11,581 nucleotides of DNA from Acidobacteriaceae bacterium (lineage in GTDB: Bacteria > Acidobacteriota > Terriglobia > Bryobacterales > Bryobacteraceae). The notes under the pieces are model-generated. The model had not been told where the DNA came from and did no database searches. It saw only the letters and a program-made list of their open reading frames with translations. Made by a program: the position numbers and the translations under genes. The stretch covers positions 1 to 11,581 of the forward strand of contig JAFAZU010000466.1 in NCBI GenBank assembly GCA_019239585.1. Reading direction: 5' to 3'. Shown piece after piece: positions 1 to 6,944 of the stretch (the first letter of the stretch is position 1; the number at the start of each line of letters is the position of its first letter).

Positions 1-338
1 TTCGCGCGAATGGCCTGGCCGATCTCGGAGGAGACTGTCTCGATGGCCTCGAGCGCAAGCGAGCCGTTATCGCGGCTCGGCGTGCCGACGCAAATTATCG
101 AAAGGTCAGTTGCGGCCACGGCTTCGGCGCCGCGTGGCGTGGCGCTCAGGCGACCGCTGCCCACCATTTTACTGACCAGATCGTCGATGTCCCGTTCAAT
201 GATCGGCGAGCGACCTGATCGAACGAGTTCGACCTTCACCTCCGATTTATCGACACCCACGACCGTATGGCCCCGCTCGGCAAGGCAGGCGGCGCAAACA
301 GTTCCGACGTAGCCAAGCCCAAATACGCTGATTTTCAT
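1..338 (-). CDS. Nucleotide-sugar 6-dehydrogenase, AlgD/GDP-mannose dehydrogenase-like (N-terminal part, cut by the window edge)
   Basis: About 112 N-terminal residues are present; the rest lies beyond the left edge. The protein starts MKISVFGLGYVGTVCAACLA, a Rossmann NAD-binding glycine motif (GLGYVG, residues 7-12), followed by a strand ending in an acidic residue (VVGVDKSE, about 27-34) and the family signature CVGTPSRDNG near residues 84-93. Members oxidise the C6 alcohol of a nucleotide hexose to a carboxylate in two NAD-dependent steps in the cytoplasm. The wording around CVGTPS..NG..L..IETV..EIG..IR is closer to my memory of GDP-mannose dehydrogenase AlgD than to UDP-glucose dehydrogenase, but the deciding C-terminal half is missing, so the substrate is uncertain. 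The start ATG at 338 has no clear Shine-Dalgarno. It lies 164 bp downstream of a glycosyltransferase on the same strand and could be co-transcribed with it. Probable role: uronic acid precursor supply. Confidence 0.9.
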   Translation of the reverse strand, partial: MKISVFGLGYVGTVCAACLAERGHTVVGVDKSEVKVELVRSGRSPIIERDIDDLVSKMVGSGRLSATPRGAEAVAATDLSIICVGTPSRDNGSLALEAIETVSSEIGQAIRA

Positions 339-415
339 AACGGCGTTGTTATAGGGATCTGGATACGGTGTCTTGCAAGTTCTTCATGACATCTTTTTTT
401 CGAGCCAGGCCCTCG

Positions 416-431
416 CTCCGCTACAACGGAG
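416..431. repeat. Small hairpin between the glycosyltransferase and the dehydrogenase
   Basis: CTCCG (416-420) and CGGAG (427-431) form a perfect 5-bp stem with a 6-base loop, and a weaker 4-bp stem CGAG/CTCG lies beside it at 401-415. On the minus strand, the direction of both flanking genes, the pair is followed by a run of A rather than T (run at 394-400), so it is not an intrinsic terminator. It may be a leader structure or chance. Confidence 0.25.
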
Positions 432-502
432 GCCGCCAAAATTCGGCACCACTCAGGAATAGTGGGTTGAAAGGTCGAGCTTACGGTCAGGCGCTCGCTC
501 CG

Positions 503-1789
503 TCATCCTGACGGTTTGCCCGGTTGATGTAGGACAAGCTCACGCAGATGCTGCACCAAGCTCCGGCGTTTCGCCCGCATTTCGAAGAGGGCATCATAGG
601 CCTTCAATAACTTAGGCTGTTCGTGCGGCCAAGCCAGCATCTCGTTGACGCGCACCCGACCATGTTCCCCCATTTGCTTTCGCAGCTGCGGAGCATCGAT
701 GAGCTCGAGCATTTTTTTCGCAAAGTCACTAGGGTCATTCGCTTTCGCGTAGAGGGAGGCGTTCCCAGCAGACAACTTTCCTTCCGTGACATCGAACTGC
801 ACGATCGGTTTACCGAGTGCCATATACTCCATGATCTTGTTCATGGTCGAAATATCGTTGAAGCGGGTCACACGATCAGGATTTACGCAGAGATCGGAGG
901 TGGAGAGTATAGACAGCAGGGTCGGGTCATCGACGCGTCCAGTGAAATTCACATACTCTGCAAGACCCATGCTCTCGCTCAGTCCCACCATCTCGTCCCA
1001 TTCCGGGCCGGAGCCGGCGATGACGAACTGAATGTCGTCGCGACCTCGAACGCGGACGACGTATTGAACCGCCTCGAGGAGTAGATCGAGCCCCTCGGTG
1101 TGACTGATTACACCGACATAACCGACCATGTGCGGACGTCCCTTGCGCCAGCGAGGATCAGGCGGGGACATCTTGATGCGATTGAGGTTAGGGCCTGAGC
1201 GAACCACGAATGCACGGTCGGGCGACATGCCGCCCCTCTGGATTGCGATCTGCCGATAAGATTCGTTCGTCGCAATTGAAATATCCGCGGTCTTGAAGGT
1301 GAGCCGCTCTGCGGCCACCAGCATTTTCCAGAAAATTCCCCGGCGTCCGAACTTGGCCTCGTAAAATTCCGGATTGGCATCGTGATGATCGAAAACAAAG
1401 CTCTTGCCGGCGAATATCTTGTGGAAGATCCCCACGAGAAAAATCAGATCGGGCGGATTGCATGCATGAATCACGTCGAAGCCGTGCCGCCGTGCGACCT
1501 TGAGTGATAATAGAAATTCGCAGAGCAGCGCGGCCGAATACTCTACAAGATAGGCTGAGGGGCCACGTGCCTCGAGAGGCAAGGAATGGCGATAAACGTG
1601 TATTCCCTCGAGGGTTTCGCTCGATTTTTCATAGCCTCGTCCCTTGGGACAGATCACAGACACGGTGTAACCGGCCTCCCGCAACGTGGTGGCCTCGGAC
1701 CATGCGCGACGGTCAAAAGGAACGGGAAGATTCTCGACGATCATCAACACGCGCCGCCGATCTGACTGAGTAGCGGCTACGTTAGGCAT
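503..1789 (-). CDS. Glycosyltransferase family 4 (GT-B fold), EPS assembly
   Basis: A 428-residue cytoplasmic, membrane-associated retaining sugar transferase. The N-terminal acceptor domain opens RRVLMIVENLPVPFDRRAW (residues 11-30), the characteristic start of a GT4 subgroup common in EPS loci, and continues with HACNPPDLIF (108-117) and FDHHDANPEFY (133-143). The C-terminal donor domain has GYVGVISHTEGLD (223-235), VIAGSGPE (256-263), and the sugar-nucleotide site around NDISTMNKIMEYMALGKPIV (311-330), where the Glu of MEYM fits the second Glu of the EX7E motif and the first is not conserved. The start is placed at the ATG at 1789: GGA lies 7 bases upstream and the fold begins soon after. 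The frame stays open to an ATG at 1954 and a TTG at 1957, but that extra 56 residues shows no domain character. Donor and acceptor sugars cannot be read from sequence. Confidence 0.9.
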   Translation of the reverse strand: MPNVAATQSDRRRVLMIVENLPVPFDRRAWSEATTLREAGYTVSVICPKGRGYEKSSETLEGIHVYRHSLPLEARGPSAYLVEYSAALLCEFLLSLKVARRHGFDVIHACNPPDLIFLVGIFHKIFAGKSFVFDHHDANPEFYEAKFGRRGIFWKMLVAAERLTFKTADISIATNESYRQIAIQRGGMSPDRAFVVRSGPNLNRIKMSPPDPRWRKGRPHMVGYVGVISHTEGLDLLLEAVQYVVRVRGRDDIQFVIAGSGPEWDEMVGLSESMGLAEYVNFTGRVDDPTLLSILSTSDLCVNPDRVTRFNDISTMNKIMEYMALGKPIVQFDVTEGKLSAGNASLYAKANDPSDFAKKMLELIDAPQLRKQMGEHGRVRVNEMLAWPHEQPKLLKAYDALFEMRAKRRSLVQHLRELVLHQPGKPSG

Positions 1790-2424
1790 CGATATTCCAT
1801 GAGGGCGGTCTGTTGAAGCCAGGCAACATGGGCTTTTGGGTAGGTTTGCTGAGATATGGGTCAATGCGTCGGCTGCCGTCAACTGTTGCGGTAAACCTCT
1901 GATGTTCGACGCAGAAAGTTTGCAGTCACCGTTCCCTTCACTTCTAATTGTCATCAAACGGTGGCCCTTACGTCCTACCCACGAATATCGATTGGTTTAC
2001 AAATAAATATTGTGGAAAACTTTTTTGGAGGCGCTCAGTTTGAGGATATACGCGTGTCCGACGTTGTTCCCATTGCAGTTCCACGCTCGAGCCGCCCGGG
2101 AATCCCTCCCATTGCCAAAGCGCCTCGGCAGAAGCAGCCGATCGCACTGGCAAGTCTAACCCCTAGCCCATTTCACCGAACCCCGACGCCGCCTGCGATC
2201 TCACGATATGCAGTGTTTTTGCTGCAAATTATTATACTTGCGATGAGGGAGCAAATGCTACAACATCCCCTAGGCATCGAGCCGACCTGGGCGGCGTGGG
2301 AGCCGAGAAACGGTTTCCGGAACTAGTCCGAATACGCAATTGGGGGCTTTCACCGCGAGGATTAGGATCACGGCCCTGATGGGATCCGCCGGGACGCATC
2401 TGGCGAGAGAACGGGTTTGATGCA
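1790..2424. other. Long divergent intergenic region between the GT4 gene and the kinase-fold gene
   Basis: This stretch separates two divergent genes and should hold promoters for both. An AT-rich island lies at about 2000-2030 on the glycosyltransferase side, and a second at about 2215-2240 on the kinase side. The interval also holds a TCCCATTGC direct repeat (from 2068 and from 2107) and the 8-bp palindrome TTCCGGAA (2315-2322). Open frames are present on both strands, but the predicted peptides have no recognisable domains, and one starts with GTG inside the neighbouring gene's possible extension; I do not call genes here. The segment 1790-1957 could be an N-terminal extension of the glycosyltransferase if its upstream start is used. 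Confidence 0.5.
2211..2240 (+). promoter_or_regulatory. Candidate promoter -10 with overlapping operator-like palindrome
   Basis: TATACT (2233-2238) matches the sigma70-type -10 consensus at five of six positions. No good -35 lies 16-18 bases upstream. Immediately upstream is a perfect odd palindrome, TTTGC-T-GCAAA (2218-2228), sitting where the spacer between the promoter elements would be, as a regulator operator might. If used, transcription would start near 2245 and leave a leader of about 180 bases before the kinase-fold gene. This is pattern only; no regulator is encoded in the window. Confidence 0.25.
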
Positions 2425-3549
2425 ATGAAGTTGGCTATCCAGTCCTCGACCGATCTCTACGACGCTCAGCGACCTCCTCGCGCATGGGCTGTTGCCGGGG
2501 GTTTCGGCGAGAGCACAAGAGCCGATTCACTACTCCCTCACATTCGCGACCTGGTACACAGCAACAAGGCGCAGATTTTCCCGTCCGCAAATACGGTTGA
2601 AATCTTCGATCTCGCACTCGGCCCTCCACAATATCGCCGGCAAGACCGCTACCATCGATCGCTAGTCGTGAATTATCGCAGTCAAGGGAGCACGGATTTC
2701 ATCAAGATCTGGCTCAAGTTTCGGCCGGGCCTTTATCATATTTATCCACTCCTCGCCGCCTGCCAGTCGCGGCTTGATCCGAAGGTTTTCCCCACCCCAT
2801 ATTTTGCAGGCAGCGGTCCGAATGAAGACGAGTCGTTCCTTGCCACGGCTCATGTTGATGGCACCTCATTGCGTAATCGTTTGCTCCGGCTGGCCGCGTT
2901 GCGCAGGACTGGAGAGCTCGAGTGTGTCTTTCGCTCGAACGGTGCTAAAATGCGGCAGTTTCACGACGTCTTCGCGAGCCCGGAGGTCATCGCGGTCGCC
3001 AGCGTTGTCGATCGCGTCATGAGATTGCTTCGAGAGTCCCGCTACTTCACCGGTGCGGAAAAGAATATCGTCCTGGCTTGCCTTGATCGGTGTCGGTCGC
3101 TCTTGGGAGAGAAAACCTTGCCCGCCGTCCTTACGCATAACGATTGGCTTTTGAGAAACATCCTCGTCACTCCATGTGGAACAGACTACGTCGTTGATTG
3201 CGACTCGATGAGATACCCGCCCAATTGGCGCTGGGTCGATGTCGCTTATCTGCTGCTTAATGTGGAAAGTCAGCGCAAATGGTATCCCCTCATCAATCGC
3301 CGAATGATGGAGGAGCTTTGGCGCGCGTTCTGGAGTGGTTATATTGGCGAGAAAGGGCTCCCGGATGGGCTCACCGGAAAGGGCCTAGCTGCGGTACTCT
3401 ACATTGTACGCGTCCAATGGCTGGTAGGAGCTGCCGTTAGACCACCCTATTTCGAGATCATGGCCGGGCCAAGTTCGCAACGTCTACTAATTTCGCTGAA
3501 GCGTAGTGTGCTCCTCGGACACTACTCTTTGTTTGGCTTCCTAGAGTGA
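2425..3549 (+). CDS. Aminoglycoside phosphotransferase/choline kinase-fold phosphotransferase in an EPS locus
   Basis: A 374-residue soluble protein without signal peptide or membrane segment. It has the APH-type kinase layout: a probable N-lobe with FIKIWLKFRPG (92-102), whose lysines are candidates for the ATP-contacting Lys; a hinge-like AHVDGTSLRNRL (142-153); a catalytic loop THNDWLLRNIL (237-247) matching HxDxxxxN through His238, Asp240 and Asn245; and a metal-binding DCD (258-260) followed by NWRWVDVAYLLL (267-278), as in APH proteins. The key residues are intact, so an active ATP-dependent phosphotransferase is expected. The substrate is unknown. Its position among glycosyltransferases suggests a sugar, lipid-linked intermediate or polysaccharide end rather than a drug. 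The start ATG at 2425 has only a weak Shine-Dalgarno (GAGAGAACGGG upstream). Its stop overlaps the tail of the convergent glycosyltransferase. Confidence 0.85.
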   Translation: MKLAIQSSTDLYDAQRPPRAWAVAGGFGESTRADSLLPHIRDLVHSNKAQIFPSANTVEIFDLALGPPQYRRQDRYHRSLVVNYRSQGSTDFIKIWLKFRPGLYHIYPLLAACQSRLDPKVFPTPYFAGSGPNEDESFLATAHVDGTSLRNRLLRLAALRRTGELECVFRSNGAKMRQFHDVFASPEVIAVASVVDRVMRLLRESRYFTGAEKNIVLACLDRCRSLLGEKTLPAVLTHNDWLLRNILVTPCGTDYVVDCDSMRYPPNWRWVDVAYLLLNVESQRKWYPLINRRMMEELWRAFWSGYIGEKGLPDGLTGKGLAAVLYIVRVQWLVGAAVRPPYFEIMAGPSSQRLLISLKRSVLLGHYSLFGFLE

Positions 3550-4776
3550 AGCTGCATTCTTGTTAATTCGTTTTTTTTCAACATTCCCGGCAAGGCATTC
3601 CGAGACCAAGCTTCGGAAGGTATCCACCATGTGATGCATATCGATCGAACTGGCGGTGCGTTCCGCGCCCTGGGCAAGACGCAACTGCAGCTCCGGATCG
3701 TCAACGAACTCGTCCAGCGCGCGGAAGAACGCTTCCGACGACTCCGGTAAAATGAGACCGTTGACGTTATCTTCTATGTATTCCACCTCTGGGCTGTGCA
3801 ATTGTCCCTCTCGCGTAAGTATCGGCACCCCGTGCGCGAAGCCGTGTGTGACTGCAAGACCGACATAGCCGGGAATGACAACGGCCGAGCTGATTCTCAA
3901 AGCCCTGGCGAGGCGCAGGTCGTCATGCTTATGGAACCTAACATTCCTCAGGCTCGCCGCACTGGACCGGAGGATTTCCTCCTCTGCACCTTGCCCGAAA
4001 ATTAGTACATCGACGCTGCGACCGATATGATGGCATCGGCTGGCATATTCAACGAGGAGATTGACCCGTTTGGTTTTCACGAGCCGCCCAAAATAAAGCA
4101 GTTTCACGCTATCGGAGCGCACGCCAAGGTCGTGAAAGGCTTGCTCTTTCGTTTCGGCGGCCACTCTTTCGCGATAAGCGGCCTCCCGGCCCGTATCCAC
4201 AGTGTTTTTTAAAACCGCAATCCGAAGCGGACGAGCAGTTCCAGCACTAAGGGCCTTTTTTCCGCCCTCGGTGTAAACGAGATACCCGGAAGACAGCCGG
4301 CAAAGGAGAGCTTTGAGTCTGACAGCGATAAACTCGGCTATCTTTTCGGCCCTGGTCTGCCGAGCTCGATCATATTGATGGTATCCAAAGCCCCAAAAGA
4401 TGAACGGCCGACCGCTCACCCAGAGCGCAACGACTATGGCCAGATTCGATAGGAATTTAACTTCGTCACCGATTACCGCCGCATCGAACTCGCCTCGGAA
4501 GGAGCGCCACACGACCGGTTGCCAGATGAGTGAACGTCCGAAGAATTTGAATTCGCGATTGCTAACCGCGATGTTGGGAAAGTTGAATGGCGGCGAAGCC
4601 TCGATTAAATCTGAGCCTTGCGGGGCGCGGCCGTGAACGACCGTGAACTCCGTGTCCGTGCCTTCATTGAGCCGCTCGTAAAAAGATTTGCGATAGATCG
4701 GGATGCATCCCTGATGTGCAATCAAAACTCGGCGCCCACGGGTGATCTCGGATTTCGATTTCGGACTGATATTCAT
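3541..4776 (-). CDS. Glycosyltransferase, GT4-like (GT-B fold)
   Basis: A 411-residue cytoplasmic sugar transferase. The N-terminal domain begins RRVLIAHQGCIPIYRKSFYERL-like at residues 15-36 and includes FIFWGFGYHQYDR (125-137). The donor domain shows LLYFGRLVKTKRVNLLVEYA (226-245), VDVLIFGQGAEEEIL (255-269), and the nucleotide-sugar region IPGYVGLAVTHGFAHGVPIL (301-320) followed by HSPEVEYIEDNVNGLIL (327-343). The usual EX7E pair is not obvious; GL...HGFAHG takes that position, as in a GT4 subgroup of surface-polysaccharide enzymes. The start is set at ATG 4776, just before the first strand of the fold. ATG 4851 and TTG 4872 are in frame but would add a basic stretch without domain character. 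It runs divergently from the methyltransferase and ends 9 bp inside the convergent kinase-fold gene. Confidence 0.87.
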   Translation of the reverse strand: MNISPKSKSEITRGRRVLIAHQGCIPIYRKSFYERLNEGTDTEFTVVHGRAPQGSDLIEASPPFNFPNIAVSNREFKFFGRSLIWQPVVWRSFRGEFDAAVIGDEVKFLSNLAIVVALWVSGRPFIFWGFGYHQYDRARQTRAEKIAEFIAVRLKALLCRLSSGYLVYTEGGKKALSAGTARPLRIAVLKNTVDTGREAAYRERVAAETKEQAFHDLGVRSDSVKLLYFGRLVKTKRVNLLVEYASRCHHIGRSVDVLIFGQGAEEEILRSSAASLRNVRFHKHDDLRLARALRISSAVVIPGYVGLAVTHGFAHGVPILTREGQLHSPEVEYIEDNVNGLILPESSEAFFRALDEFVDDPELQLRLAQGAERTASSIDMHHMVDTFRSLVSECLAGNVEKKRINKNAASL

Positions 4777-4952
4777 TTGCTCTGCGTGAACAGTTTGGTC
4801 GCCATTATCAAGCTCCGCATGTAAGGAACGGTGCCTCTGCCGATGCAGCATGACGAACGGATGAGCGAACAATAGGAACCGTTGACGACGCGTTCCGGAA
4901 TGAGTCTCTTGCCATGTAAATGCTTCGCAATTTGGTCCTGCAAATGATTGAG

Positions 4953-5855
4953 ATGACGAGCAAAGAATCCAGAATAAAACGTCACTGGCAGGCCATTCCT
5001 GTCGGTGAAAATGTCATCGGCAGCCTCTCTCGAGATTTTGGAGGGGACTATGCCGCTTTCTTCAACTCCTACGATCACTGGCTGTACAAGACCCAAAGCC
5101 ATATTCTGGACGCCCTGAACGAATTTCAATGGAAGGGAAGGCGGGTCCTTGAGATCGGGTTGGGGCAAGGCTCGGATTCCGAGCAATTGATAAAGCGGGG
5201 GGCTCTCTGGTCCGGCATCGACTTGACGGCGGAGTCGGTCACGAGGGTCCGCAAACGACTTGAATTACGAAGTCTGCCGTACGAGAATCTTGTGCAAGCG
5301 TCCGCTACGAACATTCCCTTTCGGGATCGTCTTTTCGACATGGTTTATTCGCATGGCGTTCTGCACCACATTCCCAACATCAAGGGCGCGCAGCAAGAGA
5401 TCCGACGCGTACTCAAGGAGGACGGTCGTCTTGTCATGATGGTCTACGCACGCAATTCACTGAATTATCAAGTGGCAATTAAATGGCTGCGGCGCATGGG
5501 CCTGGCCTTGATGTATGTACTGCCTGTAGAAGGTACGGGGATTTACACCCAGCATAAGAAGCTCGCAAAACAATACGGCCTTTTCGAGTATCTCAAGATG
5601 AAGAACTTCCTTCATCGATCGACAGATGGACCGGAGAACCCGTATTCTAAAGTTTACGACGAGCGCACCATCAAACAAGATTTTCCCGACTTCCACGTCG
5701 TGAGAACTTTCAAGCGATGGATGCACGCTCCGCCGCTTCCGGTTCATGGCTTGCCCGGCGAGAAGCATGTGGGGTGGCACCTTTGGGCTGAGTTGAAAGC
5801 GCGCGCCGAGGATGAGTTACGCCATAACGGCGCGACGACTAGCTCAAGTCACTAG
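4953..5855 (+). CDS. Class I SAM-dependent methyltransferase (Methyltransf_11 type)
   Basis: A 300-residue cytoplasmic enzyme predicted to move a methyl group from S-adenosylmethionine to an unknown acceptor. It opens SKESRIKRHWQAIPVGEN, an N-terminal helix common in surface-polysaccharide and small-molecule methyltransferases. The SAM-binding motif I is VLEIGLGQGSD (65-75), the ribose-contacting acidic residue is Asp90 in GIDLT, and motif IV is DMVYSHGVLHHIPN (129-142), with RRVLKEDGRLVMMVY (151-165) as the following strand. The C-terminal third (180-290) is family specific and rich in aromatic residues. ATG 4953 is chosen because the conserved-looking N-terminus begins there; ATG 4944 and ATG 4920 are in frame, and none has a strong Shine-Dalgarno. 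The next glycosyltransferase starts 6 bases after its stop, so the two are very probably co-transcribed. A sugar O-methylation role is inferred from context. Confidence 0.85.
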   Translation: MTSKESRIKRHWQAIPVGENVIGSLSRDFGGDYAAFFNSYDHWLYKTQSHILDALNEFQWKGRRVLEIGLGQGSDSEQLIKRGALWSGIDLTAESVTRVRKRLELRSLPYENLVQASATNIPFRDRLFDMVYSHGVLHHIPNIKGAQQEIRRVLKEDGRLVMMVYARNSLNYQVAIKWLRRMGLALMYVLPVEGTGIYTQHKKLAKQYGLFEYLKMKNFLHRSTDGPENPYSKVYDERTIKQDFPDFHVVRTFKRWMHAPPLPVHGLPGEKHVGWHLWAELKARAEDELRHNGATTSSSH

Positions 5856-5861
5856 CGCGTC

Positions 5862-6830
5862 ATGAACGCGACTGACAGCAAGATCGACGACCGTTCTGAA
5901 AACGGATCGAAATCCGTTGAAATCAGTGTCGTCGTTCCCACCTATCGGCGTCCGGATCATCTGAAAAGGACCCTACTTTCATGTATTGAACAAAGGAATT
6001 TGGAAAGAAAGTTCGAGATCATAGTTGTGGACAACGATGAGAACGCAAGCGCTCGCACAACCGTCCAGACGATCGCGAAAGCGACGAAAATACCCATCGT
6101 GTATCTGGAGGAAGCTCGCGCTGGAATTTCATGGGCACGCAACGCGGGTGTTGCGGCGGCGAGTGGACGCTTCATCGCCTTCCTTGATGACGATGAGTTC
6201 GCAACGCCGGAATGGCTGAACTCGTTGTGGACAACGATTCAGGATGCCGGTGCGGATATTGCCTTTGGACCGGTTATTCCACGTTTCGCCATCCCTGACG
6301 CTGCGGTTTCGGCCTATGCAAAGAAGGTTTACACCAGGGATGCTCAACTTGCGAGCGGTACCGAATTGGAATGGGGCGCTATCGGCAATTGCATAATTCG
6401 TGCGGAGCGCTGCTTTGGAAACCTGCTGCCCTTCGATCCGCGGCTTGGCATTTCGGGGGGAGAGGATGCACTTTTTCTGCATCAGGCTAGAGCTGACGGG
6501 CGCAAACTCGTCTGGTGCGCTGAAGCTGTCGTCTGGGAAACGATACCCATGGCGAAACTATCGTATTCCTACCTCCTGAAGCGCGCTTTTCGGGGGGGAC
6601 AGACCACCACGTTCGTGCATCTGGCCACAAAACCGGCTAACCTTTCCCGGGCCCTGCGCACCATGGTCATTGGCTGCGGACAGGTGGCCATATGCGCTCC
6701 CGCAGGGGGGTTCCTGCTCTTGGCCGGACACTCTCGGGCGTTGGACGTGGTGGCCAAAGCGGCCGGCGGTTTAGGCAAACTGGTTTGTCATCCGACATTT
6801 CATGTTCCGTTATACCGCTCGAGAAAATGA
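5862..6830 (+). CDS. Glycosyltransferase family 2, ExoM-like
   Basis: A 322-residue GT-A fold inverting sugar transferase. ISVVVPTYRRPDHLKRTL (21-38) starts the nucleotide-binding domain, IIVVDNDENASAR (53-65) and FIAFLDDDEFATPEW (104-118) carry the metal-binding DxD, SGGEDALFL (198-206) carries the catalytic-base region, and KRAFRGGQTTTFVHL (240-254) lies at the end of the domain. This chain of motifs, including NDxxxSAR, FLDDDE, SGGED and KRxFRxGQT, resembles as I remember it rhizobial ExoM, which adds a glucose during succinoglycan repeat-unit assembly. A hydrophobic stretch at about 267-288 may anchor it to the inner membrane. The actual sugar is not provable here, so no symbol is assigned. 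It starts 6 bases after the methyltransferase stop, implying one operon, and its stop is followed by 114 bp before the next GT2. Confidence 0.88.
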   Translation: MNATDSKIDDRSENGSKSVEISVVVPTYRRPDHLKRTLLSCIEQRNLERKFEIIVVDNDENASARTTVQTIAKATKIPIVYLEEARAGISWARNAGVAAASGRFIAFLDDDEFATPEWLNSLWTTIQDAGADIAFGPVIPRFAIPDAAVSAYAKKVYTRDAQLASGTELEWGAIGNCIIRAERCFGNLLPFDPRLGISGGEDALFLHQARADGRKLVWCAEAVVWETIPMAKLSYSYLLKRAFRGGQTTTFVHLATKPANLSRALRTMVIGCGQVAICAPAGGFLLLAGHSRALDVVAKAAGGLGKLVCHPTFHVPLYRSRK

Positions 6831-6893
6831 AAACCTCTATCCATTCCTCTTTGCCCAAACCGAATGGGCTGGAACTGAATCCAAGCGAACGCG

Positions 6894-6914
6894 CCGAACC
6901 GTTCACACGTTCGG
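6894..6914. repeat. Short inverted repeat ahead of the second GT2
   Basis: CCGAAC (6894-6899) and GTTCGG (6909-6914) form a perfect 6-bp stem around a 9-base loop, ending 30 bases before the start codon of the following glycosyltransferase. There is no T-run, so it is not an intrinsic terminator. It could be a leader hairpin or chance. Confidence 0.25.
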
Positions 6915-6944
6915 TCCGGGCCGCCCTCAGGTAAGAGGCATTTC

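Noticed and set aside
349..387. A 12-codon upstream reading frame in the leader of the dehydrogenase, minus strand
   Set aside because: The peptide MKNLQDTVSRSL has no run of regulatory codons and only a weak ribosome site; a leader peptide role is not supported.
394..431. Hairpins next to a run of seven T, considered as a terminator
   Set aside because: The T-run precedes the hairpins on the plus strand and is an A-run on the minus strand, so neither direction has the hairpin-then-T order; no plus-strand gene ends there.
1961..2326. 121-residue open frame in the divergent gap, plus strand
   Set aside because: It starts with GTG, has no Shine-Dalgarno, no recognisable domain, is Pro-rich in an arbitrary way, and lies where promoters for two divergent genes are expected.
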